From positions 1-22,654 of the forward strand of contig NZ_WMID02000052.1 in assembly GCF_009711165.2 (NCBI RefSeq): 22,654 bases of DNA, written 5' to 3'. The notes beneath the pieces are model-generated. The model worked only from the letters and a program-made list of their open reading frames with translations. It was not told the DNA's origin and did not search any database. Position 1 is the stretch's first letter, and each line of letters begins with the position of its first letter. The translations under genes were made by a program, and so were the position numbers. Below are positions 1-6,816 of the stretch, in pieces. The stretch comes from Flavobacterium sp. MC2016-06. Its GTDB lineage: Bacteria; Bacteroidota; Bacteroidia; Flavobacteriales; Flavobacteriaceae.

Positions 1-36
1 TCTCTCTAATGTCGAATCCTTGCTATTATTTCTCAT
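1..36 (-). CDS. 5' end of an unidentified gene, cut by the window edge
   Basis: An ATG at 36-34 on the minus strand opens a frame that stays open for all 12 codons to the window edge (MRNNSKDSTLER). The charged, non-hydrophobic start suggests a cytoplasmic protein. Nothing in 12 residues identifies a family; a DNA-binding regulator would fit the repeated motif behind it, but that is inference only. A frame this short can be open by chance, so the call rests mainly on its position: it follows a 208-base non-coding stretch, on the same strand as the next genes. Confidence 0.4.
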   Translation of the reverse strand, partial: MRNNSKDSTLER

Positions 37-59
37 CGTAACAAAATTTATTAAAGTTA

Positions 60-101
60 AATTTTGTTACCGAAATAAGTAACCTTTACAGAAATGACAA
101 A
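60..101. repeat. 42-bp direct repeat, copy 1
   Basis: This copy is identical to 141-182 except at one base (G66 versus C147). The last 35 bases (67-101 and 148-182) match perfectly and the period is 81 bp. Each copy holds TTACCGAAAT and TTACAGAAAT in the same orientation with starts 19 bp apart, so each repeat is itself a two-part direct repeat. It lies between 245 and the truncated minus-strand gene starting at 36. It could be an operator or a dispersed chromosomal repeat. Confidence 0.9.
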
Positions 102-140
102 TAGAGCCTTTAAAATAAAAATAGCATAATAATATATTTC

Positions 141-182
141 AATTTTCTTACCGAAATAAGTAACCTTTACAGAAATGACAAA
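141..182. repeat. 42-bp direct repeat, copy 2
   Basis: Second copy of the repeat at 60-101. TTACNGAAAT motifs start at 148 and 167, matching those at 67 and 86. The 39-40 bases between the copies are AT-rich and unrelated to the repeat. Confidence 0.9.
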
Positions 183-233
183 CTTTGTATTTTATTGCTA
201 GTGTGGTTGATTCCTTCCTCAATCACAAGATTG

Positions 234-241
234 CAAATGTA
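234..241 (-). promoter_or_regulatory. possible -7 box (TACATTTG) upstream of the left-edge gene
   Basis: On the minus strand TACATTTG matches the Bacteroidota -7 consensus TAnnTTTG. No TTG was found at the usual spacing upstream. If used, it would make a leader of roughly 190 nt crossing both repeats before the ATG at 36. It is a weak call because only one of two elements is present. Confidence 0.25.
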
Positions 242-244
242 ATT

Positions 245-871
245 TCAATTCAAACTTGGCGGTTCAGGAATCTTGATCGTTTTCTTTTTCTTTATAATTA
301 GTAAATAAAAAGTAATTCCTCCAAGAATAATAAGTAAAGCAATCTGAAGCTGTCCAAGGCTGTTGTTTCTGCTGTACATGGCGTTTGCACTTGCCAATTT
401 TGATTTCCCTTCCTGAATCTGAATTTGAGATAAAGATTCAAGTGTTTTCAATGCTTCTGAACTCGATTGAACAATTTTAGTCCAATTTTTATTTTCAACT
501 TGGTTATTAATTTCTTTACAAGAAGCTAAAAAAGCATCAAAATATTCTTTTTCAGTATTCGTTAAAACCGTTTTAGAGTATAAATCGTCAATAGTATGAA
601 CTATATTTAAAGTACTAATTATTTTATCCTTTTTGATGTTATCGCTTAAATCTAGTTTTTCAGCTTCCGTTTTTATAAAATAAAGTTCTTTTGAGTATTG
701 AAAAATATAATGCGCCACAACCAATCGGTCTTTATAAATCGCATTAATATTTTCGTTAACGTTTTTGGAGTTTCTAAGTGTATTGAAATTGGTTAAAATA
801 ATAATAACCATTACAATTAGTAATATGAAAGCAGCTTTAGTTTTATTACTGTATTTATTTAAATCTTTCAT
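245..871 (-). CDS. membrane-anchored four-helix-bundle sensor-like protein (4HB_MCP-like)
   Basis: The 208-residue protein has the layout of the ligand-binding half of a methyl-accepting chemotaxis receptor: a short basic cytoplasmic start, a membrane helix at about 13-28, about 145 residues of helical extracytoplasmic sequence, a second membrane helix at about 174-192, then a short KKKK tail. There is no HAMP, signalling or kinase domain, so it cannot signal like a classical receptor. Such stand-alone 4HB_MCP proteins are common in Bacteroidota. It may sense or scaffold through a partner; the ligand is unknown. The ATG at 871 is preceded by a strong promoter (901-930) about 25 bases from the expected transcript start, so the gene is probably transcribed alone. 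Confidence 0.7.
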   Translation of the reverse strand: MKDLNKYSNKTKAAFILLIVMVIIILTNFNTLRNSKNVNENINAIYKDRLVVAHYIFQYSKELYFIKTEAEKLDLSDNIKKDKIISTLNIVHTIDDLYSKTVLTNTEKEYFDAFLASCKEINNQVENKNWTKIVQSSSEALKTLESLSQIQIQEGKSKLASANAMYSRNNSLGQLQIALLIILGGITFYLLIIKKKKTIKIPEPPSLN

Positions 872-900
872 ATTGATATTTTGATACTTAGTTAGTTTCT

Positions 901-930
901 CAAATATAAATGTTTTTAAATCAGATACAA
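901..930 (-). promoter_or_regulatory. promoter of the four-helix-bundle gene
   Basis: The minus strand has TTG (930-928), 19 bases, then TATATTTG (908-901), a full match to the Bacteroidota sigma-A pattern TTG-N19-TAnnTTTG. The transcript would start near 896, giving a leader of about 25 nt before the ATG at 871. Confidence 0.75.
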
Positions 931-949
931 AAGAATTTAGTGTAGTATA

Positions 950-1225
950 TTATAGATAAGAACGATTAAAGAGATATTGTATAAATAGTGTAATTGGTAA
1001 AAAAAAGATTGTGTTTCCAAAAATAAAAGCTACTTCAGGATTGGCACATCTTGGCGAAGATATTGTTGGGTTAATTAAATCACGAACCCAGAATAATACA
1101 AATGGGTAAATTAAAATGAGTAATCCAGTTATCAAATAAGTAAGTCCTTTTGACTTTATATTAAATTGTCTAAATAAAAATGTCATAAAAAATGGCACTA
1201 AAAAGTAAGCCGAAAATACCATCAT
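950..1225 (-). CDS. small membrane protein, unknown function
   Basis: The 91-residue protein is strongly hydrophobic with about three membrane segments (about 3-18, 28-48 and 66-85), joined by a basic loop around FNIKSKG and a loop with a single Cys near residue 60. I do not recognise the family. It is the last gene of a three-gene unit: its ATG overlaps the TGA of the preceding gene (ATGA at 1225-1222), which suggests translational coupling. A second ATG follows directly, so the start is uncertain by one residue. Confidence 0.6.
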   Translation of the reverse strand: MMVFSAYFLVPFFMTFLFRQFNIKSKGLTYLITGLLILIYPFVLFWVRDLINPTISSPRCANPEVAFIFGNTIFFLPITLFIQYLFNRSYL

Positions 1226-1707
1226 AATTTACTTTGATTTATTAATCTATGTGTTTCTTGATTTATGATTTTAGCAGCTTTATGTAAAAAAGGTGGATTT
1301 ACACATTCTCCAAAACTAATGTAAACGAGATGATTATCATCTTCTAAGTTTTCATTTTCTTTGTTTTCTCTGGTACCACTTTCCATTCCGCTAATCATAT
1401 AAACGGGGTTTCCTTCACGATAGAGTTGTATTGTAATTCCTCTTAATAAATCTTCAGCAGCTTGTTGTATTTCTGTTTCTTTATATGATAATAAATAGGA
1501 ACAGCTTAATAAAGAGCAGAAAGTCTTTCTTTCAAAATTTGGGTATTTTTCAAAAAAAGCTGCGCCTTGATTCAGATTTGGAAAGCACTTGGTATATAAT
1601 TGTGCTGCTATTGAATGATCTTCAACTTCTATAGTAGCTGTGGGAGTTTGAGCTTTTACATGGAAACAAGCACCCAATAGTATGATTAAAATTAGCTTTT
1701 TGACCAT
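1222..1707 (-). CDS. secreted protein, unknown function
   Basis: The 161-residue protein starts with a clear signal peptide (MVKKLILIILLGACFHVKAQ) with likely cleavage after the AQ, so it acts in the periplasm or outside. The mature part is mixed polar, with several Cys (CFPNL, FCSLLSC, GECVNP) that could form disulfides, and an acidic linker around ENKENENLEDD. I do not recognise the family. It is the middle gene of an overlapping trio: its start lies 16 bases inside the upstream gene and its stop overlaps the downstream ATG. A Cys also lies in the signal hydrophobic core, but without a convincing lipobox. Confidence 0.65.
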   Translation of the reverse strand: MVKKLILIILLGACFHVKAQTPTATIEVEDHSIAAQLYTKCFPNLNQGAAFFEKYPNFERKTFCSLLSCSYLLSYKETEIQQAAEDLLRGITIQLYREGNPVYMISGMESGTRENKENENLEDDNHLVYISFGECVNPPFLHKAAKIINQETHRLINQSKL

Positions 1708-2186
1708 AATCTTTTGATTTTTATTTTTGAAATTAAATCTAAAATAGTATTGTTTTTTTTAAGCCAAAACTTTTTACCTTCAACATAACCAATAGGGATG
1801 GTTGGACTCTTAATTCCAAAGGGGCCAGAACCATTCTGGTTATAATAATATTGATTTTTATCATCAGAATACTTTCCAGAAGATGCTAATTGAAACGTAG
1901 TGAATTCTTTAGTTGATTCCAGAACGCTAATATCGATCCAAATTGGAATTTTATTTTTCCTGTAAAGTAAATCAACAACTTCATTATTAGTCAATCCAAA
2001 TTTTGTAATTCCATCTTCTTCAGGATAAGTGTCAAATTGATCTAAATTTGAGTTTGTTGGTGCGTCAGTAAGAAGTATATTGTACTTAAAATCGGTTACT
2101 AATTTATTTTTGACATATTGCTCTGCAAATTTAAGAGCAACTATACTTGCTCCATCTAAATGAAATAAAAATTCTTGTTTTGTCAT
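1692..2186 (-). CDS. hypothetical cytoplasmic protein, first gene of an overlapping trio
   Basis: The 164-residue protein has no signal peptide or membrane segment. Its middle (NEVVDLLYRKNKIPIWIDIS) and the later segment SGPFGIKSPTIPIGYVEGKKFW look like a conserved globular fold; the style recalls small immunity-like or accessory proteins, but I cannot place it in a named family. The gene lies 63 bases after the symporter stop, with no clear promoter in that gap, so it may be read from the symporter operon. Its 3' end overlaps the next gene by 16 bases. Confidence 0.65.
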   Translation of the reverse strand: MTKQEFLFHLDGASIVALKFAEQYVKNKLVTDFKYNILLTDAPTNSNLDQFDTYPEEDGITKFGLTNNEVVDLLYRKNKIPIWIDISVLESTKEFTTFQLASSGKYSDDKNQYYYNQNGSGPFGIKSPTIPIGYVEGKKFWLKKNNTILDLISKIKIKRLWSKS

Positions 2187-2249
2187 TTTTAAAAATCATT
2201 TTAAAAAAAATCAGCTTAATCTCCAAAACCTGCGTGAAACAATAATGAA

Positions 2250-3980
2250 CTACAATTCATTCACTTCAAGCTCATTTCTCCTAAAAAATAAAACCTGCAT
2301 CAAGAAAGCCAAAACAATTGTCAACATTGCACCAATAAAATTAAGCCATAAATAACCCAGTTTTTCCTGTCCGCTTGGGTAAATAGCAATCATGAAATAA
2401 TAGATTACAAAAATTGTCAACTGACTGATTATTGCGCTGTAAAACATTGGTTTTGCTTGTACTCGACGTATATAAAAACCAACCAAAAAGATTCCTAAAA
2501 CAGTTCCATAGAAAATAGAACCAATGATATTTACCAGTTGAATTAAATTCTCAAACAAAGTACCCACACAAGCAAAAAGTATCGCTACAATTCCCCAAAA
2601 AAGAGTGAAAAATTTAGTAGCATTTAGATAATGCTTTTCAGATTTCTCGGTTTTCAGATTTCGTTTATAAATATCAATTGCTGTTGTAGAGGCCAATGCA
2701 GTTAATCCCGAAGCGGTTGATGACATTGCTGCCGAAAGAATAACAGCCAACAATAATCCGATAAGACCTTTTGGTAAATAGTGCAGAATAAAGTGAAAAA
2801 AGACATAATCTTTATCATTCGTTTCGCTATTACTGTCGGCTTTAGAAATAATTTCTTTAGCACGATCGCGCAAATCTTTTTCTTTATTTGACAATGCTAC
2901 CAATTCTTTACGCAAAATAGGATTATCGTAATCTTGATTTAACTGATCAATGTACAATAAGTTGATTACTTTTTTATCTTCTGAAAGGACGCTTAGTTTC
3001 TTTTCTAAAGCATGATATTCTTCTTTAAAAGCAGATTTTTCGATGACAATTTTATTGTTCGGATTAAAATTTAACGGAACTGGATTGAACTGAAAAAAAA
3101 CAAAAACCATAACTCCAGTCAGCAAAATAAAGAACTGCATCGGCACTTTTAAAAGTCCATTCATAATTAATCCCATTTGACTCTCACGAACTGATTTCCC
3201 AGATAAATAACGTCCAACCTGAGATTGATCTGTTCCAAAATAAGCGAGTGCCAAAAAGAAACCACCCGTAATTCCGCTCCAAAACGTATATTTTTCTTCT
3301 GGATTAAAAGAGAAATCTACAATATTCATTTTATCATTTGCACCAGCAATATGCAGTGCGCTTGTAAAAGTCATATCGTTTGGCAGATAGTGTAAAATAA
3401 GGAAAAACGTGATAAACATTCCAGACATAATGACAAACATCTGTTGTTTTTGCGTTACGTTTACCGCTTTTGTTCCACCAGAAAAAGTGTAGATAATTAC
3501 CAAAAGACCAATCATAACATTCATGATCGTAAGATTCCATCCTAAAAGAGCCGACAGGATAATGGCTGGCGCATAAATAGTAAGTCCAGTTCCTAAACCT
3601 CGCTGCACCAAAAACAATATAGCTGCAAGCGAACGCGTTTTTACATCAAAACGCTTTTCTAGAAATTCATAAGCAGTAAATACTTTGTTTTTATGGTATA
3701 ATGGAATAAAAGTCACGCAAATAACAATCATTGCAATTGGCAGTCCGAAATAGAATTGTATAAAACCCATTCCGTCGTGATATGCCTGCCCAGGAGTAGA
3801 AAGAAACGTAATAGCACTGGCTTGCGTTGCCATTACCGAAAGTCCAACGGTGTACCAAGGCGTTTCGTTGTTTCCTAAAATAAAATCTTCGACGTTTTTA
3901 CTTCCTTTTGTTTTCCATGATCCATATCCAACAATAAATAGAAGTGTAACAATCAGTACGATCCAATCAAATAGCTGCAT
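2250..3980 (-). CDS. sodium:solute symporter (SSS/SLC5 family)
   Basis: This 576-residue inner membrane carrier is predicted to use the sodium gradient to import a small solute, perhaps a sugar derivative; the substrate cannot be read from sequence. Family marks are an N-terminal helix followed by GSKNVEDFILGN, GTDQSQVGRYLSGKS at 249-263, and the Ser/Thr-rich AAMSSTASGLTALAS at 417-431, which corresponds to the helix holding sodium ligands in characterised members. A charged, helical insertion of about 85 residues (305-392, coiled-coil-like EEYHALEKKLSVLSEDKK) interrupts the membrane part. The start lies 3 bases after the stop of the 35-residue microprotein and downstream of the PIG-L deacetylase, so the three form one operon. 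Confidence 0.92.
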   Translation of the reverse strand: MQLFDWIVLIVTLLFIVGYGSWKTKGSKNVEDFILGNNETPWYTVGLSVMATQASAITFLSTPGQAYHDGMGFIQFYFGLPIAMIVICVTFIPLYHKNKVFTAYEFLEKRFDVKTRSLAAILFLVQRGLGTGLTIYAPAIILSALLGWNLTIMNVMIGLLVIIYTFSGGTKAVNVTQKQQMFVIMSGMFITFFLILHYLPNDMTFTSALHIAGANDKMNIVDFSFNPEEKYTFWSGITGGFFLALAYFGTDQSQVGRYLSGKSVRESQMGLIMNGLLKVPMQFFILLTGVMVFVFFQFNPVPLNFNPNNKIVIEKSAFKEEYHALEKKLSVLSEDKKVINLLYIDQLNQDYDNPILRKELVALSNKEKDLRDRAKEIISKADSNSETNDKDYVFFHFILHYLPKGLIGLLLAVILSAAMSSTASGLTALASTTAIDIYKRNLKTEKSEKHYLNATKFFTLFWGIVAILFACVGTLFENLIQLVNIIGSIFYGTVLGIFLVGFYIRRVQAKPMFYSAIISQLTIFVIYYFMIAIYPSGQEKLGYLWLNFIGAMLTIVLAFLMQVLFFRRNELEVNEL

Positions 3981-3983
3981 AGG

Positions 3984-4091
3984 TTAAGAATATAATTGCA
4001 TGATTAAGAAAAAAATCACAATATAAATTGCGTTGGCTACCAAAACATAGGTGTAGCTTTTTTTCCATTTTTTTTCTTTTTTTTCTTCCAT
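3984..4091 (-). CDS. 35-residue single-span membrane microprotein
   Basis: An ATG at 4091 opens a 35-codon frame ending in TAA at 3986-3984. The product is a very basic/acidic N-terminus (MEEKKEKKWKKSYTY) followed by one hydrophobic span (VLVANAIYIVIFFLIMQLYS). By the positive-inside rule the charged end should stay in the cytoplasm. It fits exactly between its neighbours: 2 bases after the deacetylase stop and 3 bases before the symporter ATG, filling a gap that would be odd in so tight an operon. Small membrane proteins often accompany SSS transporters (YjcH/DUF485 with ActP, YhdT with PanF, DUF4212 proteins); this one is shorter, so an accessory-subunit role is analogy only. No family recognised. 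Confidence 0.7.
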   Translation of the reverse strand: MEEKKEKKWKKSYTYVLVANAIYIVIFFLIMQLYS

Positions 4092-4093
4092 TT

Positions 4094-6625
4094 TTATTGC
4101 TTTATGTCTTGTTTAGGAGCTTCAATTGGTTGTTTTAACGAAATCATGTTCGATAATAATCGATAAGCTCCAACAACGCCTTCCGGCAGTTCTCTAAAAA
4201 AGCTAAGACCCGTATAAATGTAATATCCTTTTCCGTATGGAGCTACTAATAAAGCGCCATTCTTAGCCGATTCTCCTTTGTCATGCGATGCTATAATAGG
4301 AGTAAAGGCTGCGTCGTATTCGTTAGGATAATATAAGCCTTGTTCTTGTGTCCATCCTTCAAAATCTTTTGTACTGATTTTATTTGGGGTATTTAAAACA
4401 GGATGATTGGGTGATAAAAATGTAATTTTTGCATTTTCTTCGGTCACACGATCATTAGAAATTTTTAACGGATATGGAGCAAGCTGATTGGTTACGGTTT
4501 TGCCATATGTATTGTATTGCACAATCATATTTTTACCGCTTTTTACAAAATTAAAAAGGATATTTTGTTTGTTTGCTAATGCATTTACGGTATTGTATGC
4601 GCGAATTCCAGTAATTACAACATTAAAAGAATCTAATCTTTCTGGTGTAATTTCCTCAGGTTTTATAATCGTTACTTTGTATCCCATTTGAGTTAAACTT
4701 TCTGGAACTTCGTCGCCTGCACCCATAATGTAGGCAATAGCATCTCCAGATGTTTTTAGATCAATTCTAATGGCTTTTGATTCTGCTAGTTTTAAGACCA
4801 TTTGTTTGGTAATATGACTGAAATCTATAATAGTTTCGTCTTTATCAAAACGCTTATTGTCAACTACAGCAACAGCTTTTAAAACTGTTTCTTCAGGATT
4901 TACTGGTGGCGTAACTTCAAAATAAAAGGTTTGATCGTTTCCTTTTTTATCTAAAGTAAACGGAATTTGTTTTGGTGAAACTAACCAGTTTTTAGGCAAT
5001 TCTAATTGAAGATTTCCAGCAACAGCGTCTTTTCCTGCGCGTACTTTTACAGGAACCATTTTACTTTTAGTATCTCTAAAAATTAAAACTTTTTCTAAAA
5101 TAGAAGTTGTAACTTCGGGCACAATGTCTAAGAAATTATACATTTCGCCTTTTACACCGTCGTTGTATTTATAAACTACAGTACGCTCTAGCGGAATTGC
5201 TACATTGTTAATTTTTACATTAAAAACAACTTTTACTTCTCTAATAATATCAGGAATCCCGATGATTTCTTGGTTAGAAACAGTGTACATGCCAACAGTT
5301 GCTTTTTCTTTCAACCAATACGGCTGTGTATATTCAATGTTTGCAGGAAGCTGCATTTCTAAATTTATCTTTTGATCGTCATTGTTTTTTAAAATAACAT
5401 TTTGAGGCGTATTTTTATTGTCTGGCAAAGTTGTTACACTGGTAAGTTCCATCGTAACCGAAGATCTGTTAATGGCTTCAAGGCTCAATTTTATAGTGCT
5501 TCCCGGAGTTGCTTCTTGTTCACTTGCTACAGCTTCTATATATAAACCAGAGCAAGAGGCAATGATATTTTTTACAGCTTCGGCTTTTAGACTTTTCCAA
5601 TGACCGTCTTCCAGCGCTTCAATCATTGCATACACTTTTACTAAATCAGGAAGACTTGCAGATGGGTTGCTGAAATCGTATTTTTCTACAATTTTAGAAA
5701 TTAATTCTCCAATAGGTTTTCCGTTTTTAACACGGTTCCAAGTAGTATCAATACCATCAAATAAATTATCGCGGTCAGCAGGAGTATCTCCATTAATCAA
5801 TTCTAAATATTCAGTTTCTAAACCGCGTACGCCCGTGCTTCCAAAACCTTGAGATTGGTGACGGCTTCGGCTCAAAGCAGCAATTTCCTGATTTGATTTT
5901 CCAAGTCCAGTATAATAAACTCCCGTTTCTAGCTTTGTAAATTTTGATTTATTGGCAGCATCAAATTTTTCCTGACTTCCGTAAAACCACCAAGACGGAT
6001 TAAAAAATTGGCGTTTTACCTGCCAAGGCGTAACATATTTTAATTGTTCGGGATATATTTTAGGATTATTCGTCAAGTCAAAACTTTCTACGCTCAACAT
6101 TGCAGACGATGTGTGATGTCCGTGTGTAGTACCTGGAGAACGATGATCAAATCGATTGATAATTACATCTGGCTGAAATTTTCTAATCGTCCAAACCACA
6201 TCGGCAAGAACTTTATCTTTATCCCAGATTTGTAAGGTTTCGTCTGGAGTTTTGGAGAAACCAAAATCGTTGGCACGAGAAAAAAACTGTTCGCCGCCAT
6301 CTACTTTTCGAGCTTCTATTAATTCTTGAGTTCTAATAACGCCTAACAATTCGCGCAGCTGCGGGCCAATTAAGTTTTGTCCGCCATCACCTCGAGTTAA
6401 TGATAAATAACCCGTTCTAGCATTCATATCGTTTGCCAAATAAGCAATCAAACGAGTGTTTTCGTCATCTGGGTGTGCGGCAACATACAAAACAGAACCT
6501 AAAAAGTTTAGTTTCTTAATCTGATTATAAATTTCTACAGAACTCGGTTTAAGAGGCTGCTGTGCATGAGAGATAAAAATGCCTGTAAAAAAAATAAGGA
6601 GAATTTGTAACTGAATTTTTCGCAT
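4094..6625 (-). CDS. secreted PIG-L (LmbE-like) family deacetylase with large C-terminal region
   Basis: The 843-residue protein has a signal peptide (residues 1-21, ending SHAQ) and then a PIG-L/LmbE domain: AHPDDE at 50-55 and THGHH at 167-171 supply the expected zinc ligands and catalytic Asp. Family members hydrolyse N-acyl groups, usually N-acetyl from GlcNAc-type conjugates. After about residue 300 come beta-rich, Ig-like stretches. The last 220 residues (AYIMGAGDEVPESLTQMGYK and on) resemble a ThuA/class I amidotransferase-like fold, without an obvious catalytic Cys. The ATG at 6625 is chosen: a longer in-frame TTG at 6658 coincides with the TTTG of a -7 promoter box. It leads an operon with a microprotein and an SSS symporter, suggesting deacylation outside the cell and import of the product. 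Confidence 0.9.
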   Translation of the reverse strand: MRKIQLQILLIFFTGIFISHAQQPLKPSSVEIYNQIKKLNFLGSVLYVAAHPDDENTRLIAYLANDMNARTGYLSLTRGDGGQNLIGPQLRELLGVIRTQELIEARKVDGGEQFFSRANDFGFSKTPDETLQIWDKDKVLADVVWTIRKFQPDVIINRFDHRSPGTTHGHHTSSAMLSVESFDLTNNPKIYPEQLKYVTPWQVKRQFFNPSWWFYGSQEKFDAANKSKFTKLETGVYYTGLGKSNQEIAALSRSRHQSQGFGSTGVRGLETEYLELINGDTPADRDNLFDGIDTTWNRVKNGKPIGELISKIVEKYDFSNPSASLPDLVKVYAMIEALEDGHWKSLKAEAVKNIIASCSGLYIEAVASEQEATPGSTIKLSLEAINRSSVTMELTSVTTLPDNKNTPQNVILKNNDDQKINLEMQLPANIEYTQPYWLKEKATVGMYTVSNQEIIGIPDIIREVKVVFNVKINNVAIPLERTVVYKYNDGVKGEMYNFLDIVPEVTTSILEKVLIFRDTKSKMVPVKVRAGKDAVAGNLQLELPKNWLVSPKQIPFTLDKKGNDQTFYFEVTPPVNPEETVLKAVAVVDNKRFDKDETIIDFSHITKQMVLKLAESKAIRIDLKTSGDAIAYIMGAGDEVPESLTQMGYKVTIIKPEEITPERLDSFNVVITGIRAYNTVNALANKQNILFNFVKSGKNMIVQYNTYGKTVTNQLAPYPLKISNDRVTEENAKITFLSPNHPVLNTPNKISTKDFEGWTQEQGLYYPNEYDAAFTPIIASHDKGESAKNGALLVAPYGKGYYIYTGLSFFRELPEGVVGAYRLLSNMISLKQPIEAPKQDIKQ

Positions 6626-6655
6626 AGCGTTGTTATGGGTTTTTAGAAAGTGCCT

Positions 6656-6663
6656 CAAAAATA
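6656..6663 (-). promoter_or_regulatory. -7 box of the deacetylase-symporter operon
   Basis: TATTTTTG on the minus strand is a full TAnnTTTG match, placed so that the transcript would start about 25 bases before the ATG at 6625. No TTG is found about 19 bases further upstream, so the -33 element is missing or replaced by an activator. Confidence 0.5.
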
Positions 6664-6740
6664 CTAATTATTTTACGGAAGATTATTTAAATGAAATGTT
6701 AATGCACAATAATTGTACCTTATTTTTAAGAATAAAAGCA

Positions 6741-6773
6741 AAAAAGCTGTCAAAATAAATCTGACAGCTTTTT
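6741..6773 (-). terminator. rho-independent terminator after the LVIVD lipoprotein gene
   Basis: A perfect 12-bp stem (AAAAAGCTGTCA / TGACAGCTTTTT) with a 9-base loop lies 43 bases past the stop at 6817 and is followed on the minus strand by a T-rich tract. It separates this gene from the deacetylase operon. Confidence 0.85.
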
Positions 6774-6816
6774 ACTATTTATGTTGTTAAAAGCAATTTG
6801 GCTCTTACACTATTTT

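Noticed and set aside
60..182. CRISPR array from the 35-bp identical repeats
   Set aside because: Only two copies, with a 46-base AT-rich spacer, no cas genes in the window, and the repeat has an internal two-part structure not typical of CRISPR repeats.
203..226. Hairpin GTGGTTGA/TCAATCAC as terminator of the four-helix-bundle gene
   Set aside because: On the minus strand, where the gene is read, the stem has an A-C mismatch and no T-run follows.
245..871. Chemotaxis receptor
   Set aside because: Only the four-helix sensor part and two membrane helices are present; HAMP and signalling domains are missing and no che genes are near.
2244..2261. Hairpin AATGAA/TTCATT at the symporter stop as a terminator
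   Set aside because: A 6-bp AT-rich stem with the stop codon in the loop and no following T-run.
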